Shown here: piece after piece, positions 1 to 16,627 of the stretch
How the letters are laid out: every line of letters starts with the position of its first letter
Position numbering within the stretch: the first letter of the stretch is position 1
DNA from: Rhodococcus sp. KRD162
GTDB lineage: Bacteria > Actinomycetota > Actinomycetes > Mycobacteriales > Mycobacteriaceae
Length of the DNA: 64,000 bases
Assembly (NCBI RefSeq): GCF_017168335.1
Contig: NZ_JABFAU010000003.1
Coordinates: 864,842 to 928,841, forward strand
Direction: 5' to 3'
Program-made: the position numbers and the translations under genes
The notes under the pieces: model-generated
Seen by the model: the letters and a program-made list of their open reading frames with translations, nothing else
What the model was told of the DNA's origin: nothing
Database searches by the model: none

Positions 1-314
1 GAACCGAAATCGACCACCCATGGATCGAGCCCCATCCCGTGCAGGATTCCGGCGGCACCCTGGTCGGTGGTGACGTCGTAGACATCCGCCGAGACCATCA
101 TCGGCGGAATGAGCACTATCGGAGGACTGTCCGCAGCAACATCGTCGGGGAAGTAGCGCCGCAACCGATACATCGGCTCTCGGTCCATCACCCGAAACGG
201 AGACGGATCCACCTCGGTTTCGAGACCACCCAATCGGATGACCTCCAGACCGTTCTGGGCCGTGGCGATGGCACGGCGGAGTGGACCACGTACGGCGTCT
301 GCATTCAGTCCCAC
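1..314 (-). CDS. PhaC-like alpha/beta-hydrolase, N-terminal part (cut by window edge)
   Basis: Only the first 104 codons lie in the window. The start is GTG at 314, preceded by an AGGAG ribosome-binding site eight bases upstream. The translation has the N-terminal pattern of PHA-synthase-like alpha/beta hydrolases: a stretch like MYRLRRYFP, then a PPIVLIPPMM strand, then DPWVVDFG, matching the place where class III PhaC proteins read 'VYLIDWG'. The catalytic serine would lie beyond the window. In mycobacteria a protein of this kind (Rv1683) is a fusion of a PhaC-like lipase and a long-chain acyl-CoA synthetase. It lies some 24 gene numbers downstream of argH (Rv1659), so identity with that fusion is inference. 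It follows argH on the same strand after a 111-nt gap. Confidence 0.7.
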   Translation of the reverse strand, partial: MGLNADAVRGPLRRAIATAQNGLEVIRLGGLETEVDPSPFRVMDREPMYRLRRYFPDDVAADSPPIVLIPPMMVSADVYDVTTDQGAAGILHGMGLDPWVVDFG

Positions 315-425
315 AAACTCAACTCCTGCGTTCGGCCCGACGGAACGACCGGCATCGATCTTCGCGTGACGACAGCTTCTCACATCCCACACGCGAGGAA
401 ACCGGCGTGGATATCGATTGCTACC

Positions 426-3070
<2,645 letters not shown>

Positions 3071-3120
3071 GGTGTTCAAGCTCCTTCGTTGTTCTTGTTG
3101 CACATGTGGGTAACCGGTTC

Positions 3121-5766
<2,646 letters not shown>

Positions 5767-5770
<4 letters not shown>

Positions 5771-6677
5771 GCTGTGACTCCTGACGTCGAAGTGCGATCG
5801 GGGGTGACCATGGTGCCGATGCCCTCGCCGGTGAACAGCTCCACCAGAACCGAATGTTCCACGCGGCCGTCGATGACGTGCGCAGACGGGACACCGGCCG
5901 ATACTGCGCGCAGGCACGCTTCCATCTTCGGCACCATCCCGGCATCGAGCGAGGGCAGCAGAGCGTCGAGGGCAGATGCAGTGATCCGGGAGGTCAACGA
6001 GCTGCGATCCGGCCAGGCCGTGTACAGGCCCTCGACATCGGTGAGCACGACCAATTTCTCGGCACCGATGGCACTGGCCAGTGCGGCCGCCGCGGTGTCG
6101 GCATTGATGTTGTGCACGACGCCGTCACGGTCGGGAGCGATGGTGGACACCACCGGAATTCGGCCTGCCGCAATGAGATCGAAGATCGCCGCCGGGTCTA
6201 CCGAGGTGACGTCGCCGACGAGACCGATGTCGGTCTGGGCACCGTCGACCAGAACCGTCCGGCGCGTTGCCGTGAACAGGTGCGCGTCCTCGCCGGAGAT
6301 GCCGACCGCGTACGGACCATGACTGTTGATCAAGCCGACGAGTTCGCGTCCTACCTGCCCGAACAGAACCATGCGCACGATGTCCATCACCTCGGGGGTC
6401 GTGACGCGAAATCCGCCCCGGAACTCGCCCGCCAGCCCCAGCCTGGTCAACATCGCCGAGATCTGCGGCCCACCACCGTGTACGACAACGGGGTGGATGC
6501 CGACGGTGCGCAGAAACACCATGTCGGCCGCGAACGCCCGCTTGAGTGTGTCGTCGATCATGGCGTTTCCGCCGTACTTCACCACGACGGTCTTACCCGA
6601 GAAGCGCTGAAGCCAGGGCAGCGCCTCGGCGAGGGTGAACGCCTTCTGAGCAGCCGTCAGTTCGAGTGCACTGGAGT

Positions 6678-6681
<4 letters not shown>
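5767..6681 (-). CDS. argB: Acetylglutamate kinase
   Basis: Phosphorylates N-acetylglutamate, usually the arginine-feedback step. The 304-residue protein has the amino-acid kinase opening [10 protein letters not shown] with the catalytic Lys, a VVHGGGPQI glycine loop, and [11 protein letters not shown] near the acetylglutamate site. The N-terminal helix before the kinase fold (about residues 1-25) is the part that in arginine-sensitive enzymes mediates hexamer formation and feedback. The GTG start at 6681 overlaps the argJ stop as GTGA. Confidence 0.96.
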
Positions 6682-8983
<2,302 letters not shown>

Positions 8984-9023
8984 CTCATTCATGACCGGGT
9001 GTGTCATGTCCGGCTCCGAGCTG

Positions 9024-9572
9024 TCAGTTGCCGCCCATGGACTTACGGATCTCGTCGAGCTTCTTGCGGCCGGCTTCCTGACGCTCGTTCCACTGCTTGT
9101 CCAGGTCTTGGCCGGCGCGGGACTCTCGGTCCAGCTCTTGAGCCCCGACGGCCGTCCCCGAACGATGCTCCACTTTCTCGCGTACACCGTCCCAGGTGGG
9201 CACTCCGGATTCGGTGAAGTCGCCGATCACGCCGTCGGCAGCATCGCCGGTGTATCCACCGCCTGTGCCGAGAGGTACATCGTCGACCAATTGAGCATCG
9301 ATGACGCCCGGCACCGTACCGCCCGGCGGATCCCCGAGCGGCTGATCGATCCGAGGCCTCGTGACCTGAGGAACGTCGACATCAGGCACCGTTCCCGGCG
9401 GGGCACCGCGGTCGGGTCCGGCGGGTTCGGGCACGACGGTTCCCAACTCGGCCGCCAGCGCCGACGCGGCAGCCGCAATCGGGGCCAGCCGCGGCCGATC
9501 AGACAATGCAGCGAGAACATCCTTCACCACCTGCAGGTCCGAGGACGTGCCATCCACTCCGGATTCACTCAT
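9024..9572 (-). CDS. Hypothetical protein, Pro/Gly-rich with charged C-terminus
   Basis: I do not recognise the family. The 182-residue protein has an alanine-rich helix at about residues 30-45, a low-complexity middle rich in Pro, Gly, Asp and Val (about 48-110), and a charged helical C-terminus ending near WNERQEAGRKKLDEI. There is no signal peptide or membrane segment, so a cytoplasmic location is likely. It lies 72 nt after pheT on the same strand and before the argC promoter. The opposite strand is also open here (8937-9656), but that translation looks like an antisense shadow. Confidence 0.6.
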   Translation of the reverse strand: MSESGVDGTSSDLQVVKDVLAALSDRPRLAPIAAAASALAAELGTVVPEPAGPDRGAPPGTVPDVDVPQVTRPRIDQPLGDPPGGTVPGVIDAQLVDDVPLGTGGGYTGDAADGVIGDFTESGVPTWDGVREKVEHRSGTAVGAQELDRESRAGQDLDKQWNERQEAGRKKLDEIRKSMGGN

Positions 9573-9644
9573 CTGCCACAGCTCCCGTCATCGCGATCAC
9601 TCGTGACTCCACGCTACGGAAACGACGGCCCGGAGGTGGACCGA

Positions 9645-12131
9645 TCAGCTACGTAGTCGGGCTCCGACCGCCTTCGTCGCTGCTTCGACCGCAGCGTCGC
9701 GTGCAGCGGTGGCCTGATCCTCGGTCAAAGTGCCGTCGGTCCCGCGGAACCGCAATGCGAAAGCCAGCGACTTGCGTCCTTCCCCTACCTGCTCGCCGTC
9801 GTAGACATCGAACAACCGGATCGACTCGAGCAGGTCTCCGCCGCCGATCGTGAGCGCAGCCTGGACCGATGCCGCAGGCACGGACGCATCGACGACGACA
9901 GCCACGTCTTGCAGCACTGCCGGATACGGCGACACCTCGGGGGCGGGCAGTGATTCGACCACTGGGAGTGCACTCAGACTCAGCTCGACTGCACACGTAC
10001 GCGGCGGTAGGCCAGAGCGCTCGAGCACTGCCGGATGCAGCTCGCCGGCATACCCCACGACCTCGCCGTCGAGCAGCACCTCGGCACACCGGCCCGGATG
10101 CCACGGAAGATGCTGCGCAGCTCGAAGATCGACATCCACTCCGGCCGCCTCGGCGATGGTTCGCACCGCCGCGAACGCGTCCGCCGCTTCGGCTGCGCGT
10201 CCCGGCCCCCACGGACCCGCGAACTCACGCTGACCGGTGAGCACCGCACCCACGTGCACCGGCTGCGCAGGCAACGAACCACGCAGCATGGCGACCTGGT
10301 CGTCGGTGGGTCGACGATCGACCGGGAGCGCCTCCACTGCCGCTGTGGCATCGTCACGAAGCACCACCTGGGCAATTCCGAACAACGAGACATCTCGCTG
10401 ACCGCGTGCGATGTTTCTGCCGAGCATCTCGAGCAAACCGGGAAGCAGCGTGGTCGCGAGTTCGGGACGGTCGGCCTCGAGCGGATTGAGCACCGAGGTG
10501 CTCACTCGCCGGGGATCGTCCGCGTCGAGACCCCAGGTGTCGAACACACCCTTGGGCAGAAACACCGGAGGCAACACCTCGACGTACCCGGAGAACGCCA
10601 GCGCCTTGCCGACGGCACGCCGACGCTTCTGTTCGGCGGTGAGGCCGCGACCGCCGGGAGCGGACGGTAGAACCGAGGGGATCTTCTCCAGCCCCTCCAG
10701 CCGCAGCACCTCTTCGACCAGGTCGGCGCGCTGCACCAGATCAGGTCTCCACGACGGCGGCGTGACGATCAACTGGCCGTGCCCGGCGTCGTCGACCGAC
10801 ACCTCCACTGCGCAACCGATCTGTGTCAACCGCCGAGCAGCGGTCCCGTTGGGGTACTCGACACCTGCAATCCGGTCCGGCAGATCGAAGTCCATCGTCA
10901 CCGAGGGGTACTCGGTTGCCTCGCCGAAATCGGTGAGCACCGGCTCGATCCGGCCACCCGCGATCTCGACCAGTAGCTGCGCTGCGCGATCGAGCGCGGC
11001 GACGGGAAGCGCAGAATCCACGGTGCGTTCGAACCGCTTACTCGCTTCGCTCGACAGCTTGTGTCGACGACCGGTTCTGAACACAGCGAGCGGATCGAAC
11101 GATGCCGCCTCGAGAATCACCTCACTGGTCGTGTCGTCCACTTCGGTCGACGCGCCGCCCATGACACCCGCCAGGGAGATCGCTCCCGATTCGTCGGCGA
11201 TGACGACGTCCTCTGGATCGAGCGACCGCTCGACGCCGTCCAGAGTGGTCAGCTTCTCCCCTGCCTTCGCGCGGCGGACAACGATGTCGCCGGTCAGCTT
11301 GGCAGCATCGAACGCATGCAGCGGCTGGCCCAGTTCGTGGAGTACGTAATTGGTGACATCGACCGCCGCAGAGATCGGCCGTACGCCGGCCAGGAGCAAG
11401 CGACGCTGCAGCCACCACGGAGTCGTTGCCGTGGGATCGATACCGACGACCTTGCGCAGCGCGAATCGCGATGCGCCCGAGCTCGGTTCGACTGCGACCG
11501 ACCATGCGTCGCCGGTGACCTCGGTAGGAGCCGTGCGAGCCGGGTCCACGTACGGCAGGTCGAAACTGCACGCCAGTTCGCGTGCGAGTCCTCGGACCGA
11601 GAAGGCGTAGCCACGATCCGGGGTGACGTTCAGCTCGATGACCGAATCCTGCAGCCCGAGAACGAGCTTGGCGTCGTCGCCGGGTTGAGCAGTGCCCGCG
11701 GGCAGCACCAGGATTCCGGAATGATCACGGCCGAGTCCGAGCTCGAGCGTCGAACAGATCATGCCGTTGGAATTTCGGCCGTACGTCTTACGCGACGCAA
11801 TAGCGAAACCCCCGGGCAGAACACTGCCGGGTAGCGCTGCCACGATCAGATCGCCTTCAGCGAAATTACGCGCACCACAGACGATTTCCTGCGGGTCGTC
11901 GGCTCCGACATCCACGAGGCAGAATCGAATCGGCTTCTTGAACTCGGTCAGCTCCTCGATCGAGCTCACCCGGCCCACCACCAGTGGTCCGGTCACATTG
12001 TCCAGAGAGTCGAGCTCCTCGACCTCGAACCCGACCCGGACGAAACCGGCGTCCAGCTCCTCGGGCGAGACCTCCCAGTCGGGAGTCCCCGCGTGCAGAA
12101 CCTCGGTCAGCCAGGATTGTGGGACTCGCAC
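9645..12131 (-). CDS. pheT: Phenylalanine-tRNA ligase beta subunit
   Basis: Large subunit of the alpha2-beta2 PheRS that charges tRNA-Phe. The 828-residue protein has the full bacterial layout: an N-terminal tRNA-binding EMAP/Trbp111-like domain (about 40-150), B3/B4 editing region in the middle, B5 (around 400-480), a catalytic-like core, and a C-terminal anticodon-binding FDX-ACB domain (last 90 residues, with [13 protein letters not shown] and SLAFALRFR). It follows pheS after 55 nt. Confidence 0.97.
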   Translation of the reverse strand: MRVPQSWLTEVLHAGTPDWEVSPEELDAGFVRVGFEVEELDSLDNVTGPLVVGRVSSIEELTEFKKPIRFCLVDVGADDPQEIVCGARNFAEGDLIVAALPGSVLPGGFAIASRKTYGRNSNGMICSTLELGLGRDHSGILVLPAGTAQPGDDAKLVLGLQDSVIELNVTPDRGYAFSVRGLARELACSFDLPYVDPARTAPTEVTGDAWSVAVEPSSGASRFALRKVVGIDPTATTPWWLQRRLLLAGVRPISAAVDVTNYVLHELGQPLHAFDAAKLTGDIVVRRAKAGEKLTTLDGVERSLDPEDVVIADESGAISLAGVMGGASTEVDDTTSEVILEAASFDPLAVFRTGRRHKLSSEASKRFERTVDSALPVAALDRAAQLLVEIAGGRIEPVLTDFGEATEYPSVTMDFDLPDRIAGVEYPNGTAARRLTQIGCAVEVSVDDAGHGQLIVTPPSWRPDLVQRADLVEEVLRLEGLEKIPSVLPSAPGGRGLTAEQKRRRAVGKALAFSGYVEVLPPVFLPKGVFDTWGLDADDPRRVSTSVLNPLEADRPELATTLLPGLLEMLGRNIARGQRDVSLFGIAQVVLRDDATAAVEALPVDRRPTDDQVAMLRGSLPAQPVHVGAVLTGQREFAGPWGPGRAAEAADAFAAVRTIAEAAGVDVDLRAAQHLPWHPGRCAEVLLDGEVVGYAGELHPAVLERSGLPPRTCAVELSLSALPVVESLPAPEVSPYPAVLQDVAVVVDASVPAASVQAALTIGGGDLLESIRLFDVYDGEQVGEGRKSLAFALRFRGTDGTLTEDQATAARDAAVEAATKAVGARLRS

Positions 12132-12186
12132 GTGTACTCAGCTCTTTCTTGTATCCGAGAAGATGTGGGGCGGGGGTGACGCGATG

Positions 12187-13299
<1,113 letters not shown>

Positions 13300-13308
13300 T
13301 CACTCCCG

Positions 13309-13349
13309 CAGGCTTCACTCCTGCGCGAAGCAGACAGGTATCGATCTTA
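13309..13349 (-). promoter_or_regulatory. pheST promoter -10 and leader hairpin (candidate)
   Basis: On the minus strand a TAAGAT -10 element (13344-13349) is followed by a short leader in which GCAGG and CCTGC can pair (13309-13325). The pheS start is about 80 nt downstream of the predicted transcription start. No T-run follows the hairpin, so attenuation is not shown. Confidence 0.35.
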
Positions 13350-13360
13350 GGCGACCGTGC

Positions 13361-14167
13361 TCACGAGTTTCCGAAGCGCCGCTGAGCTCGGGCACTCGCA
13401 TACAGGCAGATCGCCGCCGCCGCTGCCAGGTTGAGGCTCTCGGCACGACCGTGGATAGGGATCCGGATGCGGTGGTCGGCGTCACGGGCCACGGACGCAG
13501 GGAGTCCGTGTGCTTCGTTGCCGAACAACCACGCGGTCGGCTGCGCAAGTAGGTGGTCGGCCTCGTCGAGGTCCACCTCGCCATCGGCTGCGGTGGCCAC
13601 GATCGTCAACCCCGCGCTGCGCAATGCTCCGATACCGGACTCGACCGAGCGTTCCCGGGCGATGGGCAGATGGAACACGCTGCCCGCCGACGCACGGACG
13701 CACTTGCCGTTGTGGGGGTCCACCGAATCGCCGAGCAGCACCACCGAATCCGCACCGGCGGCATCGGCGACGCGGATGACAGTTCCGGCATTGCCCGGCT
13801 CGGCTACCTCCACCGGAACGGCCACCAACCGCGGGCCATCGGCCAAGGCTCGATCGAGTGAAACGTCGACGAGCGCGGTGACCGCTATCAGGCCCTGTGG
13901 TGTGACGGTGTCGGACAGAGCCTTCGCGGCGCGATCGGTGATCGGGAAGACTCGTGCGCCGCCGCCCTCGATGGACGCGATGAGCGCCTCGTGGCGATCG
14001 AGGGCATCGGAGGTGAAGAACAGCTCACGGACCAAACCGGACCGTGCCGCCTCGGAGACGGCGTTGAACCCTTCGGCGAGGAACCGTCCGGATTTCTTGC
14101 GCTCCGCGGCGCGCGCGAGCTTGACGGCCGAAACGACCCGTGGTGTTCGCTCGGTCAGCGAATCCAC
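13361..14167 (-). CDS. TrmH/SpoU-family RNA 2'-O-methyltransferase
   Basis: SAM-dependent RNA ribose methyltransferase of the SPOUT class. The 268-residue protein has an N-terminal substrate-binding domain (RFLAEGFNAVSEAA near residue 30) and the C-terminal knot with motif 1 EPGNAGTVIR, motif 2 LFGNEAHGL and motif 3 RIPIHGRAESLNLAAAAA. These are the SAM-binding residues. The M. tuberculosis neighbour of rplT is the homologous TsnR-like gene. The GTG at 14167 gives the family-like start VDSLTERTPRV. It sits 38 nt after rplT, so it is likely co-transcribed with the ribosomal genes. The exact target nucleotide is unknown. Confidence 0.88.
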   Translation of the reverse strand: MDSLTERTPRVVSAVKLARAAERKKSGRFLAEGFNAVSEAARSGLVRELFFTSDALDRHEALIASIEGGGARVFPITDRAAKALSDTVTPQGLIAVTALVDVSLDRALADGPRLVAVPVEVAEPGNAGTVIRVADAAGADSVVLLGDSVDPHNGKCVRASAGSVFHLPIARERSVESGIGALRSAGLTIVATAADGEVDLDEADHLLAQPTAWLFGNEAHGLPASVARDADHRIRIPIHGRAESLNLAAAAAICLYASARAQRRFGNS

Positions 14168-14205
14168 GGGCCGTTTCGGAGTTGAGTCGTCGTACGTCGA
14201 CTCGC

Positions 14206-14595
14206 TCAGGCTGCTTCTCCGGCCGGAGCGTTGACATCGGCAGGCAATGCAGCCTTGGCGATGGCGACCAAGCCTGCGAATGCCTCGGCATCGGAGACGG
14301 CCAGCTCGGCGAGGATCTTGCGGTCGACCTCGACACCCGCGGCCTTCAAGCCCTGGACGAAGCGGTTGTAGGTGATGTCGTTGGCCCGCGCAGCAGCGTT
14401 GATTCGCGTGATCCACAGCTTGCGGAAGTCACCCTTGCGCGCGCGGCGGTCCCGGTACGCATAGGTCAGCGAGTGGAGCTGCTGCTCCTTGGCCTTGGTG
14501 TACAGACGTGAGCGCTGTCCGCGGTAGCCCTTGGACGCTTCGAGAATCGAACGGCGCTTCTTCTGGGCATTGACTGCCCTTTTTACGCGTGCCAC
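14206..14595 (-). CDS. rplT: 50S ribosomal protein L20
   Basis: Assembly protein of the large ribosomal subunit. The 129-residue protein starts [19 protein letters not shown] and contains the typical [10 protein letters not shown] and [10 protein letters not shown] segments. It lies 87 nt after rpmI in the infC-rpmI-rplT operon. In some bacteria L20 represses this operon by binding the infC leader or rpmI region. Whether it does so here is not known. Confidence 0.98.
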   Translation of the reverse strand: MARVKRAVNAQKKRRSILEASKGYRGQRSRLYTKAKEQQLHSLTYAYRDRRARKGDFRKLWITRINAAARANDITYNRFVQGLKAAGVEVDRKILAELAVSDAEAFAGLVAIAKAALPADVNAPAGEAA

Positions 14596-14682
14596 TGGTG
14601 AATCCTGTCGATCTGGGGGTTGGTGAAACCCCGCATGGTAATGGGATGAAGCCGACCGAAATCAGTCGGCGACCGGACCGGA

Positions 14683-14877
14683 TCAGATGCCGAGGAGGCG
14701 CTTGACCCGCGGTTCGTCGGCTTTCTTGACAACGGCGACACCATCGAGGCGACGGGTCACCTTGGTGGGCTTGTGCTCGAGCAGGTGGCGACGGCCGGCC
14801 TTCTGGCGCAGGATCTTGCCGCTGCCGGACACCTTGAATCGCTTCTTGGCACCACTGTGGGTCTTCTGCTTGGGCAT
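14683..14877 (-). CDS. rpmI: 50S ribosomal protein L35
   Basis: Small basic protein of the large subunit, 64 residues, starting [14 protein letters not shown] and ending VKRLLGI. The frame is open 13 codons further upstream, but the ATG at 14877 follows a purine-rich GAAGAAGAGGA site and gives the standard N-terminus. Second gene of the infC operon, 115 nt after infC. Confidence 0.97.
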   Translation of the reverse strand: MPKQKTHSGAKKRFKVSGSGKILRQKAGRRHLLEHKPTKVTRRLDGVAVVKKADEPRVKRLLGI

Positions 14878-14992
14878 GAAATCCTCTTCTTCTGAATTAA
14901 CTCTTCGGTGGTGCATGGCACAGCATCACGATGGCCCCGAACATCGGTGCCCGGAAGCCGGTGTGGGCTGTCTTACTGGTCGAGCACGAAGC

Positions 14993-15622
14993 TCAGTTGG
15001 TCTGCGCCGGGGTGGCCGGAGCTGCCGCGGCGGGCTGTTCCGGTGCCGGAGCGGGTGCACGTTGAGCAGGCGGTGCCGCCGCGCTCTCCTGCGCCTTGAC
15101 GCGAGTCTTGGCACCCTTGTGTGGTGCCAGAACCATCGTCATGTTGCGGCCGTCCTGCTTGGCCGAGGTCTCCACGAAACCGAGTTCCGCGACATCCGCG
15201 CCCAAACGCTGCAGCAAGCGGAAGCCGAGTTCGGGTCGCGATTGCTCTCGACCACGGAACATGATCGTGACTTTGACCTTGGAACCGGCTTCGAGGAAGC
15301 GAACGACGTTGCGCTTCTTGGTCTCGTAGTCGTGCGCGTCGATCTTCGGCCGGAGCTTCTGCTCCTTGATGACGGTCAATGTCTGGTTCTTGCGCGATTC
15401 GCGCGCCTTCTGCGCAGCCTCGTACTTGAACTTCCCGTAGTCCATGATCTTGCAGACCGGCGGACGTGCGTCGGGAGCAACTTCGACAAGATCGAGGTCG
15501 GCTTCGAGAGCCAAGCGGAGTGCATCTTCAACACGCACGATCCCCACCTGTTCACCACCCGGTCCGACCAGGCGGACCTCGGGAACTCGGATGCGATCGT
15601 TGATGCGGGTCTCAGTGCTGAT
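14993..15622 (-). CDS. infC: Translation initiation factor IF-3, AUC start codon
   Basis: IF-3 binds the 30S subunit, checks the start codon and tRNA, and keeps 30S and 50S apart. The protein has the N-domain ([16 protein letters not shown]), a lysine-rich linker ([16 protein letters not shown]) and the C-domain ([27 protein letters not shown]). A Pro/Ala-rich tail of about 35 residues follows, as in other actinobacteria. The family N-terminus (STETRIND) begins at an ATC at 15622, four bases after a perfect AGGAGG; no ATG, GTG or TTG fits. Non-AUG starts in infC are known to give autoregulation by IF-3. An ATG at 15715 in frame would add 31 unrelated residues and was rejected. Length 209 residues. 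Confidence 0.95.
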   Translation of the reverse strand: MSTETRINDRIRVPEVRLVGPGGEQVGIVRVEDALRLALEADLDLVEVAPDARPPVCKIMDYGKFKYEAAQKARESRKNQTLTVIKEQKLRPKIDAHDYETKKRNVVRFLEAGSKVKVTIMFRGREQSRPELGFRLLQRLGADVAELGFVETSAKQDGRNMTMVLAPHKGAKTRVKAQESAAAPPAQRAPAPAPEQPAAAAPATPAQTN

Positions 15623-15969
15623 GGGGCCTCCTAGGTAGTGCGGTGTGGTGTGTAACCCGACCGCCTGCCACTGGCACAGCCCGTTGCCGCCGACTCTCGA
15701 CACTCGCTGCGTCATCGATCACTGCAACGAAAAAACCCTGCTCTCGGTGGATACCGACAGCAGGGCCCGATGTCGACCGGTCGATCTGTACGACAACCAT
15801 CGCCGTACAGTCTCCTCCCTGAGGAGGAAGCACACCGAACGCCTGTGCGGGCGTTCCTCGTGCGACCGGACCGGAAGTCGTGTTACAACCACTACCGGTG
15901 GGAGTCGGGCTCCACTTGCTGCCTCCGTGCGGTGCATTCCATCGAAGAGTGCACGCCGAAGACGGTCGT
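15623..15969 (-). ncRNA. Long structured 5' leader of infC operon (candidate cis-regulatory RNA)
   Basis: About 350 nt lie between the predicted transcription start and the infC start, with no convincing coding sequence. On the minus strand there are five hairpins in a row. The stems are GAACGCC/GGCGTTC (15837-15856), TCCTCC/GGAGGA (15813-15828), CTGTACG/CGTACAG (15786-15810), the palindrome TCGACCGGTCGA (15773-15784), and an intrinsic-terminator-like stem with six Ts (15730-15765). A tiny ORF (15942 to 15892, 16 codons plus stop) has no clear ribosome-binding site. The arrangement looks like premature termination control. Confidence 0.55.
15730..15765 (-). terminator. Intrinsic terminator/attenuator inside the infC leader
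   Basis: Minus-strand stem CCCTGCT / AGCAGGG (7 bp, 16-nt loop) followed at once by TTTTTT. It lies about 110 nt before the infC start codon and inside its transcript, so it could act only as an attenuator. T-tract terminators are uncommon in this GC-rich window, which makes this one stand out. Confidence 0.65.
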
Positions 15970-15975
15970 GGGATC

Positions 15976-16005
15976 ACACTACCAGCAGATTCGAGAAATC
16001 GACAA
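15976..16005 (-). promoter_or_regulatory. Candidate infC operon promoter
   Basis: On the minus strand TTGTCG (-35, 16000-16005) and TAGTGT (-10, 15976-15981) are separated by 18 bp, a good vegetative sigma-factor promoter for this group. Predicted start is near 15969. It is the best promoter in the 454-nt gap between infC and the divergent gene at 16077. Confidence 0.55.
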
Positions 16006-16076
16006 TCGGCACCGAGCACTCGACATCGTCGACACCCAGTGCCCGTCGCTACGTGCGGCGTGGGATTCTCATAGGC

Positions 16077-16463
16077 ATGACCAGCTCCCCCACTCCAGCC
16101 GACGCCGATCCCACGGGTACCGACCCCGCCGGCACCGAGCCCGATGTCCGTGAACTCGCCGACGTCCCCGCGGTCGAGGTCATCAGCCGCGCTGCGGTCA
16201 TGTTGATGAGTTCGGCGGCCGAGAAGTTGGGGCTCTCCGAGGCCGATCCCGGCGAAAGTCCGTATCTGGACCTCGACGAGGCGCGGCGTGTCATCACCGC
16301 TCTCGCCGGCTTGGTCACGTCTTCTGTGGAATACCTCGGCCCCCATGCCGGCCCGATCCGCGATGGGCTGCAGGCACTGCAACGCGCATTTCGAGAAGCA
16401 TCGGCCCATCCGGACGAGCCAGGAATGGGCCCCGGCGAGAAGTACACCGGGCCGGTGCACTGA
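16077..16463 (+). CDS. DUF1844 family protein
   Basis: The 128-residue protein has an acidic, Thr/Pro-rich N-terminus (about 1-35) and the DUF1844 core: VEVISRAAVMLMSSAAEKLGL, then LDLDEARRVITALAGLVT and LQRAFREAS. The core is helical, probably cytoplasmic, with no known function. It is divergent from infC, the conserved position for this family in mycobacteria and relatives. The start ATG at 16077 has no strong ribosome-binding site, and the frame stays open upstream without coding character. Confidence 0.85.
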   Translation: MTSSPTPADADPTGTDPAGTEPDVRELADVPAVEVISRAAVMLMSSAAEKLGLSEADPGESPYLDLDEARRVITALAGLVTSSVEYLGPHAGPIRDGLQALQRAFREASAHPDEPGMGPGEKYTGPVH

Positions 16464-16507
16464 GGCGAAAGCGCAGAGGCAGAGCACAGAGGACGAGAGA
16501 CAAACGC

Positions 16508-16541
16508 GACGCCGCATCCGGCAATGACCGGATGCGGCGTC
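16508..16541. terminator. Bidirectional hairpin terminator between DUF1844 gene and uvrA
   Basis: A 14-bp perfect stem (GACGCCGCATCCGG paired with CCGGATGCGGCGTC, loop CAATGA) lies between two convergent genes. There is no long T-run on either side, as is usual for high-GC actinobacterial terminators. Confidence 0.75.
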
Positions 16542-16546
16542 CTCGT

Positions 16547-16614
16547 TCGCGTGGGTGGCCTGCTCGCGTGGGTGGCCTGCTCGCGTGGGTGGCCTGCTCG
16601 CGCGGGTGATCTGA
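16547..16614. repeat. 17-bp tandem repeat, about four copies
   Basis: Three exact copies of TCGCGTGGGTGGCCTGC start at 16547, 16564 and 16581, followed by a degenerate fourth copy at 16598. They lie just past the terminator hairpin and stop 14 bp before the uvrA stop codon. No spacers are present, so it is not a CRISPR. Such arrays often vary in copy number between strains. Confidence 0.9.
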
Positions 16615-16627
16615 CTCCCAGCTCGGA

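Noticed and set aside
15892..15942. Possible 16-codon leader ORF in the infC leader.
   Set aside because: No convincing ribosome-binding site and no run of regulatory codons; listed only as part of the leader.
15612..16517. 301-codon minus-strand frame over the infC leader and DUF1844 gene.
   Set aside because: It has Arg/Ser-rich shadow composition, lies in the infC 5' leader, and would be opposite a conserved DUF1844 gene.
16547..16614. Repeats considered as a CRISPR array.
   Set aside because: Units are 17 bp with no spacers and no cas genes are near.
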